A stretch of DNA of 64,000 bases. Origin: Tomocerus qinae. Taxonomy: Eukaryota; Arthropoda; Collembola; Entomobryomorpha; Tomoceridae. Under the pieces are notes generated by a model that was not told where the DNA came from, ran no database searches, and saw only the letters and a list, made by a program, of their open reading frames with translations. Shown here in pieces: positions 37,017-49,300 of the stretch (within the stretch, counting starts at the first letter, position 1; every line of letters starts with the position of its first letter). Location: assembly GCA_020055645.1 (NCBI GenBank), contig CM034547.1, positions 67,614,884 through 67,678,883 on the forward strand, in the 5' to 3' direction. The position numbers and the translations under genes were made by a program.

Positions 37017-40000
37017 ATGTTTGTCGCTGTGGTTGGGTGTGGACACGGAGAGATAGACAAAATATATGAAGTAATTGAAAACATAGAAAAGCAGCGCAAT
37101 ATCAAAGTTGACATTGTATTATGCTGTGGTGATTTTCAAAGTGTTCGTAATATGACCGATCTAAGATGCATGGCATGTCCAATTAAATACCAGGAGATGC
37201 ATGATTTTCACAGGTATATAAAAATTTTGTTGCCTCCATATTAAAATTGAACATTGTTCCTATTTACTGTTTATTATTTTTCAGGTACTACTCTGGGGAA
37301 AAGAAAGCACCTATTTTAACTCTTTTCATCGGCGGAAATCACGAAGCGTCAAATTTTCTTCAAGAGGTTCCATATGGTGGTTGGGTAGCCCCGAATATTT
37401 TTTATTTGGGTTATACTGGTGTCGTTCGCTATGGATCACTTCGAATTGCTGGAATTTCGGGAATTTATAAAGCAAGTTAATTTTCGTTTTTGCATTTGTC
37501 ACGAAATATTCCTATGAATGAAAATGCATTAAGAAAATCAAATATTTTATGAATATTTATTTTAAATGATATAACAGTCGACGGATCGACCTTAAAATAG
37601 TACCATACAAACATACACAGATTCCTGTGAGATTCTTTCTTGCCTTGTGATTCTTACCCTACAACAGTTTCTTAAATCGGCGTCCATACTTATTAACTTT
37701 CGTCCAAACTTTCACCATTACTTTCACCACAGTTTATAGATCCTTACTCGTAGCGTACGATCCTTTTATAGCACAGAGGGTAAAGACCTCTAAACTGTGC
37801 TTTCACTAATACCTAAGATCAATTTTTTTTAATTTACAGGGCAATGATTATCTAAAAGGCCGATTCGAAGCTCCACCATACGATGAAGGCACGAAAAGAA
37901 GTGTTTACCACTACCGAAACTTAGACATTTTGCGCTTGAAGCAGGTGACTAATTGCTATTAAACTCTTAACTTTGTTTTGGTGTACTTTCAACTTTTAGA
38001 CGATTACCAGATAGTTTATAAAAGCATCATATTTAAGCAATTTATAACAGGGTAGCTCTGTAAATAACTGAACAATCATTATAATAATAGCAATTCATTT
38101 ACCCTTTAACATCAACCTACGACTTTCAAATTTTTACTGAATGGGCATCATAGTCAGAACCCCAAACCTCGAGTTTTAAAACGATATCTTTCATAGAAAT
38201 CGTTTTACGATTTTTTGAATTTCGAATTTTAACATTGAAGGAGGGGGAGAAAACGCTCCGATTTTTCACGCTTTGTTCAAAAACTCCTCCTACAGTTTTC
38301 ATCCGATCTTTACCAAACTTTTTCCTGACCTACTCGACTTAATAATAAGGACGGTAGCAACTCCAGTTTTTTTATTTTTTAGTAAAAAAATATTTTGCCA
38401 GTGAATTTCAAAATTTTGGCAAAGTCCTACTCTTTAAGCAGGCAGGCCTCCGTCATGTAAAGGGATTAGTGTCCCTTTCATCTCGAACGGGGCGACCGCA
38501 GCGGAGTCAAACTATTAATAGCAAGACAACATTTATTTAGTTAGTATCATTTGGTTATGGATTGAATAGGTTGACTTGACTTGACAGGATTGGTTAATAA
38601 ATGTAACGGGGTAGGTAGAAAATAGAAATAACGAGGACGATTAAAATAGTGGTAACTAATTAAAATAACAGAGCTACTTAAAATGAAGATGTATTTACGA
38701 TGACGAGGCTATTTAAAATGACGAGATTTAAAAAATAATGTTTATAGATTTAAAACAACGGGGTTATTTAAACTGAAGGGATGATTCTAAACGACGAAAT
38801 TATTTAAAACGACTATTATTTAATATGTGGGGTCATTTACAAGACGTCTATTTAAAATGAAGGTGTCATTTACAATGACGTCTATTTAAAATGACGGGGT
38901 CATTTACAATGACGTCTATTTAAAATGACGGGGTCATTTACAATGACGTCTATTTAAAATGACGGGGTCATTTACAGTGACGTCTATTTAAAATGACGGG
39001 GTCATTTACAGTGACGTCTATTTAAAATGACGGGGTCATTTACAAAGACGTCTATTTAAAATGACGGGGTCATTTACAAAGACGTCTATTTAAAAGGACG
39101 GGGTCATTTACAGTGACGTCTATTTAAAATGACGGGGTCAATGACGTCTATTTAAAATGACGGGGTCATTTACAATGACGGGGTCATTTACAATGACGTC
39201 TATTAAAAATGGCGGGGTCATTTACCAGGGGCGCAGCCAAAAAAAATTTAGGGGGGAGCGAACAAATTATTAGTGAAAATATGAAAAATTTTTGGGTTTT
39301 AAGCCAAAAAATACTTTCTTCTCTTTGATTTCTGGGGCACTGTCATTTACAATGACGTCTATTTACAATTACGTCTATTTAAAATGACGGGGTTATTTAA
39401 AATGATGGGGTTATTTAAAATGATGGGGTTATTTAAAATGACGGGGTTATTTAAAATGACGGGGTTATTTAAAATGACGGGGTTATTTAAAATGACGGGA
39501 TTATTTAAATTACGGGGTTATTTAAAATGACGAGATTTTTTTAAAATGACGGGGCTATTTAAAATGACGGGGCTATTTAAAATGACGTCTAAAGTATATT
39601 TAAATTATTGTATTTACAAATTGTAAGGTTATTTGAGTGCTAGGTTTGCCCCTTATCTGGGTTCACTAGTAAAATATAACTGGAATACGAAAGCTATATC
39701 CAGGTTATGGTATGGCTATGTTTTGCCTCTTCAGCCTTGTCAACTTATCACCTACTCAATTCAATAATATCATTTATTTTATAACAGCAAAAATAGATCC
39801 AAATATAATTGTAATTCGGAAATGGAGGGATAAAGTAGTAAAATGTCAGATTAAAAATACCAACGCGGGTTGAAAAATACAATACTTTTGAATTACGTAA
39901 TATAAACTAAACACTGTATAATTGAAGACAAATAGACGATTCTCAGGAAAGAGGAATTAAGAAGGACCTTTAGCTTTTGTATTCACTGCAAGCACTTGAA

Positions 40001-43000
40001 ATGACCCAATAACTCATTTCGTCTTCATGTACTTTGATTTAGTCCCTAGTTCCAACCCTCCATTTAGTTGGATCTGTTTTGCCAAATGTTGGTACGTTCA
40101 CTGGCTAACATAAGTATTAATCGATTATAGATCATAGATCAATAGTTTATAATGTAATGTTAGGTTCTTGGGCGTTATATATAAGTAGTAGTAAGTAAGT
40201 ACACAGCTTACTCAGTGCTTAGTATAACATTGTGTAATATTAATACTTTAACTTCCAGTGCAGTGACAATACAAACAAGTATTACAATGTGCGTATGTAA
40301 AAACGCTTCTCATAGCTTTCTCCACTAAAACATTTCTCTTTTTAAGCCGAAACTTTTTCGTGTAAAATGTGGCTTTCACTTGCGAAAGTTTTATAGTTGA
40401 GAGTTTGGACTTACATGGCATGATATGAATTGTTACCTCCTGTAAATAGAATGCACATTCAATACAAATGTAAGCAAATATTTAACTCGTTTTTAGTGTT
40501 ATTTACTCAGGTGTAAGTAACCCCAAGCGTTTTGTTCTTATGTTGAATTTAGATGAAGGAGCACGTTGACGTTGTATTGTCTCATGACTGGCCAAAGGGG
40601 ATTCACAACTACGGAGATGTCGACCGCCTCCTACGTAGAAAACCTTTTTTCTTGTGAGTATCTTGCTATTCGTTCTCTTGTAATTTAATAAATAAATAAA
40701 ATAAAGCACCCTTCCCATCGTTTTTGTGGCGTTCTTTCTTAAAACTTAAAATGTAGTATTATATATTAATCTATTGCACTAGAATTTAATCGTAATTTTA
40801 AAAGTTAAATTTTAATAATAAAGTTAATCTTTGTTCGCACCCAGGACCGTCACATTTAGTATATTAATGATTTCTTACTCAAACTTAACCCTAAGGACAA
40901 TGTTTTATTTGATTTTCGTATAGACAGGAGGTTGAAAACGATGCTTTGGGAAGTCGTCCATTATTTGAAGTTCTGAGCAAGTTGCAACCAAGTTATTGGT
41001 TTTCAGCCCATATGCACGTTAAATTCGAAGCCATAGTTCGCAATGAAAGTGTAAGTATTCAAATGATTAAGAATTGAGATAGACAAGTAAAGCGTGGAAT
41101 TTGTGTACAAAAAAATGTTTCATTAAGGGATGAACAATTTTTGATATATCCATTCCAATATTACTAATGAATGGATGTTTGTATATATTTGAGTCAGAAT
41201 CAATTTATTGTAATGAAACATGCCTTAATTTTTTGTAATGCTGTACTTCTAAGTCCACAAACTCACAAGTACCAATAATGTCTACTTTTACACACCACTT
41301 AACTTTACCCTAGTAAAATATTTTTTTCAAAAAGAAGTACATAAAATACCTGTATTATGTTTCAGGTTCCCTCTGCTGAAGAAGTAATGAAAGCTGGACT
41401 TCCACTTTCTGGAAATCAGCCTACTCCCAATCAGAAAATGACTAAATTTTTAGCTTTAGATAAAGTTTTACCAAGAAGGCAGTTTTTACAGGTAAAATAT
41501 GACATAAGATGCAAAAAATGATACTTATGTGTACGAAATGTATTTCCTGTTTTATTTTTGTAATGCATAAATGTATTATTTTATTACCTATTGTAAAACC
41601 CATTAGATAATTGAAATACCCTGTGACATTCCATCTGAAGATTTAAAGTTGCAATACGATGCAGAGTGGCTGGCCGTGCTTAAATCAACGAATCATTTAG
41701 TTAGTTCAAAAAGTAAGACTTGCTTCATGCCTGGGCCCGGATTTAATGCCAGGTACATTTCTATAATTATTTATAAAACAATAGTTTCAAGTTTAAACTT
41801 TTTATTATGAATTTTGTGGATGTTCTGGTGTTGGCCCAGATGTTAAAGTGATACTCGTACTGTAGTATGTTAAAGTACTGTTTTAGGCTTTCTTTATATT
41901 TCATAAATCATATTTCTAAATTATGAGGACTGTTTCTGTATCAAATAGATAATGATTTTATAATTGTTTTTTAGGTTTGATTTTACACCTACGCAAGATG
42001 AAATAAATGAGGTTATCAGCATGTTTTCTAGTAACTTGGAAATTCCCTTGAATTTTATACAGACTGCACCCCCGCATCATCAAGGAGAGCAGCCTCAAAG
42101 AGCCTTTCCTGTAGTAAGTCTGTATTTCATTCTGTATTAATTTTCACAACCTGAAGCCAAAGTATAAAATGTAGTGTTTGTCAATGTACATTGAAAATAA
42201 TAAGGAAATTGAAAATTACAAACATATTACACGACAGAAAGATTTGCCTTGTAAGATTGTACATGTAAGCATCTTTGCTTAAGTTACATTTTGATGGTTG
42301 CTTTTTTGCTTTATTTGACACAGACAAATCCTCAGACGTCAGAGTTTTGTAATAAACTTGGAATCACAGATCCGATTGTGTCTGTCATACCCAGTGAGGA
42401 CAGGAAACGTGGCAATTCTTCATTCATTCACCAGGATGAAAGCGATATGGAAAGATATGCATCCCAATTGGACATAACTATGAACAGTACGCTTCCTGTG
42501 GTAAGATGACGTTTCATGTATTTTAATTTCGAAGAAATTCAAAGAACCATTTAGAAAAATGTTGAGATATATTTATAATACTATTACAGCATTGTTTTAG
42601 AATATGCCTTCCGTCATAGCGTTAGTCTCTGATGTTTATAATGTAATAAACGTCAAAATTTAAATCTTATAAAGAATAGAAGCTTAAGTGTTGTAATGTA
42701 ATTGTGATGGAGGCATTTCTCAACATTTACCTAAAATGCATGAAGTACATATACAATATGAACATGCAGTAAGCAGTTTACAGTAAATTTGATTTGAAGC
42801 GTACTATACAGTGTGGTCCTTGGTTTTGTCCACCTAAGTAGATCAATAATATCATTTGCCAACTATATACTAGATACTCATTTGTTGGCTTAGGCTTAAC
42901 GCAATTATGAATCGTGCCATTTCTCCAAAATATTTTAAAGTCCCATGCTTGAAATTGGAAATGATGAAAGTATTTTATTCTCTACAAGCCACGGACAACA

Positions 43001-44861
43001 TTTTCTTTTTGATGCAATCTTGCGCAGCGAAACTTTATTGTGTGGTTTGGCTTAGAAGTTCTGCTTAGAAGCAGAATGATAAAACAGTGCAGGAATACAC
43101 ACGAAGAACAGAACTGTATTCTGTTCTTCATGCGAAATTCATGTATTTCTGCACTGTATTATCTAAAAGTGATTATGGAATGGAGAGGAACATAGTAGCT
43201 AATCTATTAATGCATAGAACTTATTCTTAGGATAGAGTTAAGCAGGTATATGAAGCATTGATAAAAAATAATTGAAGGAACAAACTGTCGTTAAATAGTT
43301 CTTTAAATAATTTAGTAGAATATATCCTACAACGAAGACTTAGACACTTGAAATACAGTTTGATTGACTCGTAATCGATTGTTGCGTGCATTGATAGCTA
43401 AACAATGTGTGATTGCTTTCATCGTCAAATCTATCGTCCAAAACTGAATTAGGTAGTAGACATGCATATTAATTTACTTATATCTACTAACTACTAGGTA
43501 AAAGTATATGCTCTTCTTTGGAAAAAATACTAAAATGCTAGTTTAGCTTTAATATGTTAATATTAATGCCTTTATACAAAACAATAATATTCGTAGAAAA
43601 GTAATACATGCATTAGAGTTTACATTAATTCTCAGAAATAATCTATTCAAAATGAACTGCTAAAATTAACTATTTCAGACTTGTATGAATCTAAATGTTA
43701 TTTGCTTAGCCAATGTTTAATTTTGAGTAAATTAAAGTTTGGGGGAATAAGTGGGTGTTTCGCATTGGCAGATAGTCGCACGCTGCTGCCGGCAACATAT
43801 TCTGTTGTTAGCACTTAGAAAGACAATAATGATTTTGAAGAGACTAGTGTTGATCATAAAATAAAGAAAGGGCCGGAGGGTGAAAGTGAAGTAAAAGTGA
43901 AAGTCTGCTTTTACTTTAGAAGAGGATTGTGAATAAGGAAGAAAGATAGAAGTGTCTCTGTCTGTGAGAGAACTCTGACGCAGGACAGTTGCAAATGTAT
44001 TTTGTGGAGTTAAGCTCATTGTAATAACTGCGTAGGGATATTTATTCTATTCCCATGTCTCATCTCATCCTCCTAAAGCACTACACCTAAAAATAAAAGA
44101 CCTTGTAGCACGAATTGAGATCCTATTCCTTGCAACGAGTCTTTGAAGGTGTAGTGCCAAAAACATACAATCGCCATTTAAATACATGCATTTTAAAACA
44201 TTGTATTAGATGGTTTAGGAGAGTATTCGTTAATTTATTAAGAGAAGAGATATACGTAGGAATGTAAAACATGCCCTACAATGAATTGTGCATGTGTAAT
44301 ATAATTCATTAGAAAAATATTGATTGGTTGGCTAAAGTGAAATATGAATGGAAGCCGTAAAAAGGAATTGACCATCATCACCATGTATGCTTTTATCTTG
44401 ACTTACACATATATCTCTTTTTGTCTTCGCAGGAGTCGCTCAATCCAGATGAGATTTCATTAGACATGGATGACGAGGATGAGAGTCATACAGCGGATAA
44501 GAATAAAAATTCGGAATCTCATGCTGACATGGAAAGTCCATCCACATCTCAATGTCAGCCATCAGAAGAAAGTAAATCCAGTTTTCGGAGACGTAAATTG
44601 GATTTACCTGCTCCTAGTAAATGTAGTGCTGATGAAATATGCAACGCCGAATTGGAGGAGGATGGCACACAACGGGAAGGAGTAGATGCGGATGAACTAA
44701 AATTATTGCAATCTGTCCTTGGTACTGCCACTGATGAAATTAGTGATACCCAACCGCAAAGGATACAAAATACTGACCACTTTTTTGTCATTGATACGCA
44801 AGGAGACTCAAATAATCTCCCTAAGAAAAGAAGAAATGCATCTTTTTATGATGAGGATTAG
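37017..44861 (+). CDS. DBR1: DBR1, RNA lariat debranching enzyme
   Basis: Nuclear metallophosphoesterase that cuts the 2'-5' bond of intron lariats. Ten exons: 37017-37213, 37285-37471, 37840-37944, 40553-40653, 40924-41050, 41366-41491, 41607-41752, 41975-42113, 42324-42500, 44433-44861; 577 aa (human 544). Active-site motifs in order: GCGHGE (Cys8, His10), [10 protein letters not shown] (Asp39, Asn45), GGNHEAS (Asn84, His85), SHDWP (His174), SAHMHV (His226, His228); Cys8 in place of Asp is normal for DBR1. Residues 240 to about 376 are the DBR1 C-terminal domain ([24 protein letters not shown]); the last 200 are acidic and disordered. Intron 2 starts GCAAGTTA: only a GC donor at 37472 keeps the frame into GGCAATGATTAT. 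Intron 3 (2.6 kb) holds a tandem array; intron 9 (1.9 kb) a hairpin. Confidence 0.94.
38640..39595 (+). repeat. 17-bp / 34-bp higher-order tandem array in DBR1 intron 3
   Basis: The basic unit is about 17 bp (GGGTTATTTAAAATGAC), clean at 39365-39590 and decayed at 38640-38850. In the middle (38855-39210) the unit is a 34-bp dimer, TTTAAAATGACGGGGTC plus ATTTACAATGACGTCTA, in about 10 copies. Each dimer carries TGACGTC, a cAMP-response-element-like core, and an AATGAC/GTCATT inverted pair around GGG. A hAT-like insert interrupts the array at 39226-39342. Confidence 0.9.
39226..39342. mobile_element. hAT-like MITE with 8-bp target duplication
   Basis: A 117-bp insert starts CAGGGGCGCAGCC and ends CTGGGGCACTG. 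TCATTTAC occurs on each side (39218-39225 and 39343-39350). In the surrounding array this 8-mer occurs once per dimer followed by AATGACG, so its second copy is a true target duplication. CA...TG ends, CAGGGGCG-type terminus and an 8-bp duplication fit hAT elements. No coding capacity. Confidence 0.72.
43078..43163 (+). other. imperfect 86-nt hairpin in DBR1 intron 9
   Basis: The arm GATAAAACAGTGCAGGAATACA plus CGAAGAACAGAA pairs with TTCTGTTCTTC and TGTATTTCTGCACTGTATTATC, with a 7-base bulge and a 5-base loop (CTGTA). It could be a small MITE relic or a hairpin RNA (precursor-microRNA size). No known microRNA seed was recognised. Confidence 0.6.
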
Positions 44862-45011
44862 AAAAGACAAATAATAACTGTTCAAAACTACAAAACATTT
44901 GTATCTAAATTGTGGTGAAAATAAGAATAGAACAAGGGTTTGAATGTAACAAATCCAGTTTCTACCCATTGTTTGCATGCTGTCGTTTGTTTTGTTACAA
45001 TTTTATTCAAG

Positions 45012-45017
45012 AATAAA
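45012..45017 (+). terminator. poly(A) signal for DBR1
   Basis: AATAAA 150 bases after the DBR1 stop codon. Confidence 0.55.
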
Positions 45018-45870
45018 TGCAGAGATAATTTAAAGTCAATCAGTAAGTAATAATGTTGCCTAAACATGTTTAGTCATTCACATTCATGATTTCGTATTGA
45101 ATCAAGTAAAGTAGGACAAAAGAAAATGTGTGAATTCCCACAATATTATTACTTTTTGTATCTCATGGTACTACATTTTCAGGAAGTATTTACTCTGAAT
45201 GCTTGCTAAAAATAATCTAGATAGATTCGTCTTCTTTATGGATAGGCTAGAGATAGAGATGGACATATTGTCATTGTAGTCTGATTTTTAAAGTGAACCA
45301 ATGATACATTGAAAAATCGCTACTTTGGAATTAGCCAACATGACATTTGTTATTGAATTTGTTTTTCAAATGCACTCTCAATTGAGTTTATTTTTGTTTG
45401 TACAACTTACAACATTACAGTGAATTCATGGGCAAAATGGTAATGGAAGACATAAATTGTTAGAATTTGCAGTTGAGGTTCTGTATTTGGTACGTACTAA
45501 GCTACAAATGCAAAATTCCAAATGAAATTGTCAGGCATGTTTGCACGTTTATTTAATTTTATTTACTTTGTTTAAGTAGTTTTTTTCCAGAGTTATCCAT
45601 TTCATAATTTGCAAAGGTTAAGACCTCATGGTCGTTATTCCTGAACTTAGATTTAGCTATGCAACATGAAATCCAAACAAAAGATGAAATTTCCTTTTGT
45701 TACGTGCACTGGAAGAAAGAGATACCTACTCATGCTCTACGCGAGCACTCAAGCTCGCATGTGTGCGACTCACGTATGCATTTGAGTAAATACGGACATA
45801 ATAAATAGTAGTACAGCATATAATATAGTCAGAGTACATTTAAGTGTGAGCAAACAATTTAACATTTTTA

Positions 45871-46392
45871 TTATTTCTTTGGCTTATCGACAAGACACAT
45901 TATGATATCTTGTTCTTTTTCTCTTATTTCCCGGTCAGATTTTAGAGCCATGAATGAATGGTGAGCGTACTGAACGTAGGCGTAAAGGCTTAATTCATGT
46001 TTATTTACAGGACCGCAACAAGATAAAAACTTTAGGGAGGGCTTAGTAAATGTTTGCCATTTTCGCGTCCACGAAGGAGGACTAACAACAATTACTGAAT
46101 CCAACCCAGACTCCAAAGCCATAACTATAATGGAAATGCACTAAGTTTCCAGGATTTATTACCGAAGTGTTAGCAAGGTTGTTTTCTGTTTGTGAGGATT
46201 CGATTTTGGGGGGAGTAGGCTGTCGAGTTACCTGTGGTTGCGACCCTGTTTATTTACTTAAAGATAGGTAAGTCTGGTGGAATTTAGCTTATTTTGATCA
46301 AAGATAACACATGGAAAGCTACTACTGGAGAATTCACGTACGATTTGAGTAAAAGTCTTTCGTGCACTGTTGACTTTATATAGAAGCGCCAT
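45871..46392 (-). CDS. possible two-exon small protein, unrecognised
   Basis: Minus-strand frame 46124-45871 (MALESGLDSVIVVSPPSW ... ending EKEQDIIMCLVDKPKK) has balanced composition, unlike chance frames nearby. It is preceded by an acceptor (TTTCCATTATAG), and AATAAA overlaps the stop region, as at a real 3' end. Upstream, a frame starting at 46392 reads MALLYKVNSARKTFTQIVRE then FSSSSF. This Arg/Ser-rich, acid-poor start resembles a mitochondrial targeting peptide and could be exon 1; the donor is unclear (GTACGT at about 46341 or a weaker site near 46315). I cannot assign a family, and whether the two pieces belong together is unproven. Confidence 0.33.
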
Positions 46393-49300
46393 CACATCCT
46401 TCACCGCACTTTTCCTGTTCCCTGTACATGTCATGATTTTTTGCCGGTAGCAGCATTTTACGCTTGGAAAAGCCATTAGTTTCCATAAAATAACTAACCA
46501 TTCTACCATAGTGCCTTCAGGCGATATGTATGTATGTATGCGGAGGAGCCTGGGCCTTGATTCTTCATTCAATACCCTCTTCTACTCCTGTCTTGCATGA
46601 AACTAATATTTATACGTAGATCCCTACCTAATCATAGCTCTGCAGTCATCAGATCACTTTCTATGGCTTTCCTCTAATTTCCACTGTGAAAACCAAACTT
46701 TAGAAAGTGAAACTTGCATGAAATGAAATGAATTCACCTTAACAGAATAACAAAGTAGGTTACAAAGAAAGGAGGGGTTTGAAGATGTGAATATTCAATA
46801 GTATCTAAAAATATAAATGTAAATACGTTTATTTAAATCACACATTGGTGATCTCTGCATGAATAATATGATATCACCCACACGTATAATGTCAGTATTA
46901 TAACTTACGTACTACTACTTGCTTGTAGCAGTAAGTTAACTGCTAGTACAGACACAGATGCGGATCATGAATCTCAGACCTCCCACCGAGAACACAGAAG
47001 TTATGTATATTTACTTTGTATTCCTGTTTTCTTGGGGCATTGTCCGATCTGAAATGAGAGGGGAATATCTTTTTGCAATAGACAATGCATCTCTCTGTCT
47101 GATTTAACTTCATAGTATTATGCATAGTGAAGAATGACAATCTCAGAGATTTAAAAGTTAAATTGTTTTATCTTATTAGAGACCTCTATAATAAATGATG
47201 GAATGGCCTGCAGAAATAGCGCTGAACTATGTGCAACCAAGGAGTAGGCGGATAGTTCATTTAATTTACTAAGTGTTTTCACCCGGATGCCACTTACTAC
47301 TTAAATACACCACCAAAAGGTGCTTGATAGTGATGTCTCTACTTAGTACTTAAGTTTTCGAAAAGTTGGTGCTATTTGTAATGCGAATGCAGTAGTCGGA
47401 TGCTGTAAATGGATGTAAACGATGACATATTTATTTATTGACATGCAAGGAAATAATGTGTATTAATAAGGACCAATGTAATCGTGAAGTCACCGGAGTA
47501 GTTTAATGTCAAAAAATCCCCCATGGAATTTGATCTGTAAAGACACGCACAGCTGAAATGGACGAAAGTTGGTTGAATGCCAAAATGCCGTGAAAGTATC
47601 TGTTACTCTACCTATCACTCCAGCTTGAAATAGAGCATACTGTTTTTCAGTCCAGTGGAATTATCGATATTTTAGAGTACTCATTACGTATCTCACTCGT
47701 TCAGGCATGTACGACCACTACAATGTATTGTACACGTGTTCTTATTCTTCCATCCACGTAGTAGTTGGTTGTTGGCGTTCGTGCTGGACACATAATTGAT
47801 AGCAACTATACATGGATATGGTGTCGTTGTCGTGGGCTCTAATTGTCGGTGGAGCTAATGAATGCCCATTGAACCGTCTAATTTTCGGACCACATCACTA
47901 TTATTTTCTACTCTTCTGGGAAAGTCATAAATCTTAATGAAAATGAACGCTTTTATCATCCATCGCCTCCACACAGTAAAATCTACCAAAATTCAAACTG
48001 ATGATACTATTTGAACCACTTTAGCCCCTCTCTCACACTCCGGAAAAGTAACACGAGTCCTGTATGTACCTAATAGTACAAATATAACCTCCACTACAAC
48101 TATATTATACCCACCCCTTTCACCAACATATAGGAAGAAACTAAAACGTAAATATGTACTGTTGTAGACATATATGCATATCAGGCCAATGTGGCTGATA
48201 TATATGGACATACCATTACAATGTGAATGTGACTACAAACGCCTCCGCTTCTATTTCAATTTGCCCTTGGGTAAATTAGAAAACTCTAGAAAAGGACTGT
48301 TATAGTTAATAGCATAAACATATCTTTAATGGTGGATAGTGCATATTACAAATGTACATGGAGAACACAGTGACAGATCATGTGAATGTGCGTGTATAGT
48401 ATACAAGGTTTATTCAAACTTAAATGTTAATTATGTTGACTGTAAATGCTCGAAATTCAAAATTGCAAAACGAATTAACTCAATCTATCATAATCGTATA
48501 GTACCTAAATTAATTAAGTAGGCAATATATATGTTACTAAATATAGCATATAATTCAACTCGGTTGTTCCACAAATTCCACATGAATAACTTGACAAACC
48601 CAAATCAAATTACGGTGGATTAAGCTCAGCGAATAATTTGTCGAAACCATAGAAAAGAAGTCTGAAATCGGATTATTAGCTAGAAATGCATTGTCCGTCT
48701 GTATGTACTTTATAGCTTCTTAAGGGTGGCTTCCCCATTTGCCTGTATTGAGAACAATATACATATTCTGGAAGTACCAATTTCTGTCTAGGGTCGTAGG
48801 GTCCATATTTTTGAAAAAATTATTCTAAGTACACGAAATCATTTTTTGAAAATAAAAAATTGAAGTAGGAAATACCAATTGAGTTGATAATTAAAATCCG
48901 TCCAACTACATTTTGTGGTCCAGCTGAATAATTGATAATGTATGTCATCATAACTACTAAATGGGTTAAAGCTTTTCAACGATATCAATAGAGTACATTG
49001 CAATGAGCATAAGCAGCCTCAATTGAAAAAAATATTTTAGAGATCGTATTCCATTTATTGCATAAAAACCAAAACTTTTAGATGATTTAATGCCAAATGT
49101 TGAATGAAATAACAGGTTGAAAATTGAGACTAATTTTGAGTGCATAAATATCATTGTCATAATCTTTTCCCCATTTAGTAATTAGAGCGCAATTAGGCTC
49201 ATGTACGTTTTAGCGAGACTTACTAAATTGTCCTTTACTGGGACGGTTCACTCAGAATACCAATATTAATTTGTTGCAACATTATTTATTTAATAGTGAG

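Noticed and set aside
38150-38520. Less AT-rich stretch in DBR1 intron 3 considered as a separate transposon copy
   Set aside because: It looks like an interspersed repeat fragment (G/A-rich block, GGGGCGACCGCAGCGGAGTC), but no ends or target duplication were visible, so it is not annotated.
38855-39210. 34-bp periodic repeat considered as a CRISPR-like array
   Set aside because: The units are contiguous dimers of a 17-mer with no spacers, in an intron.
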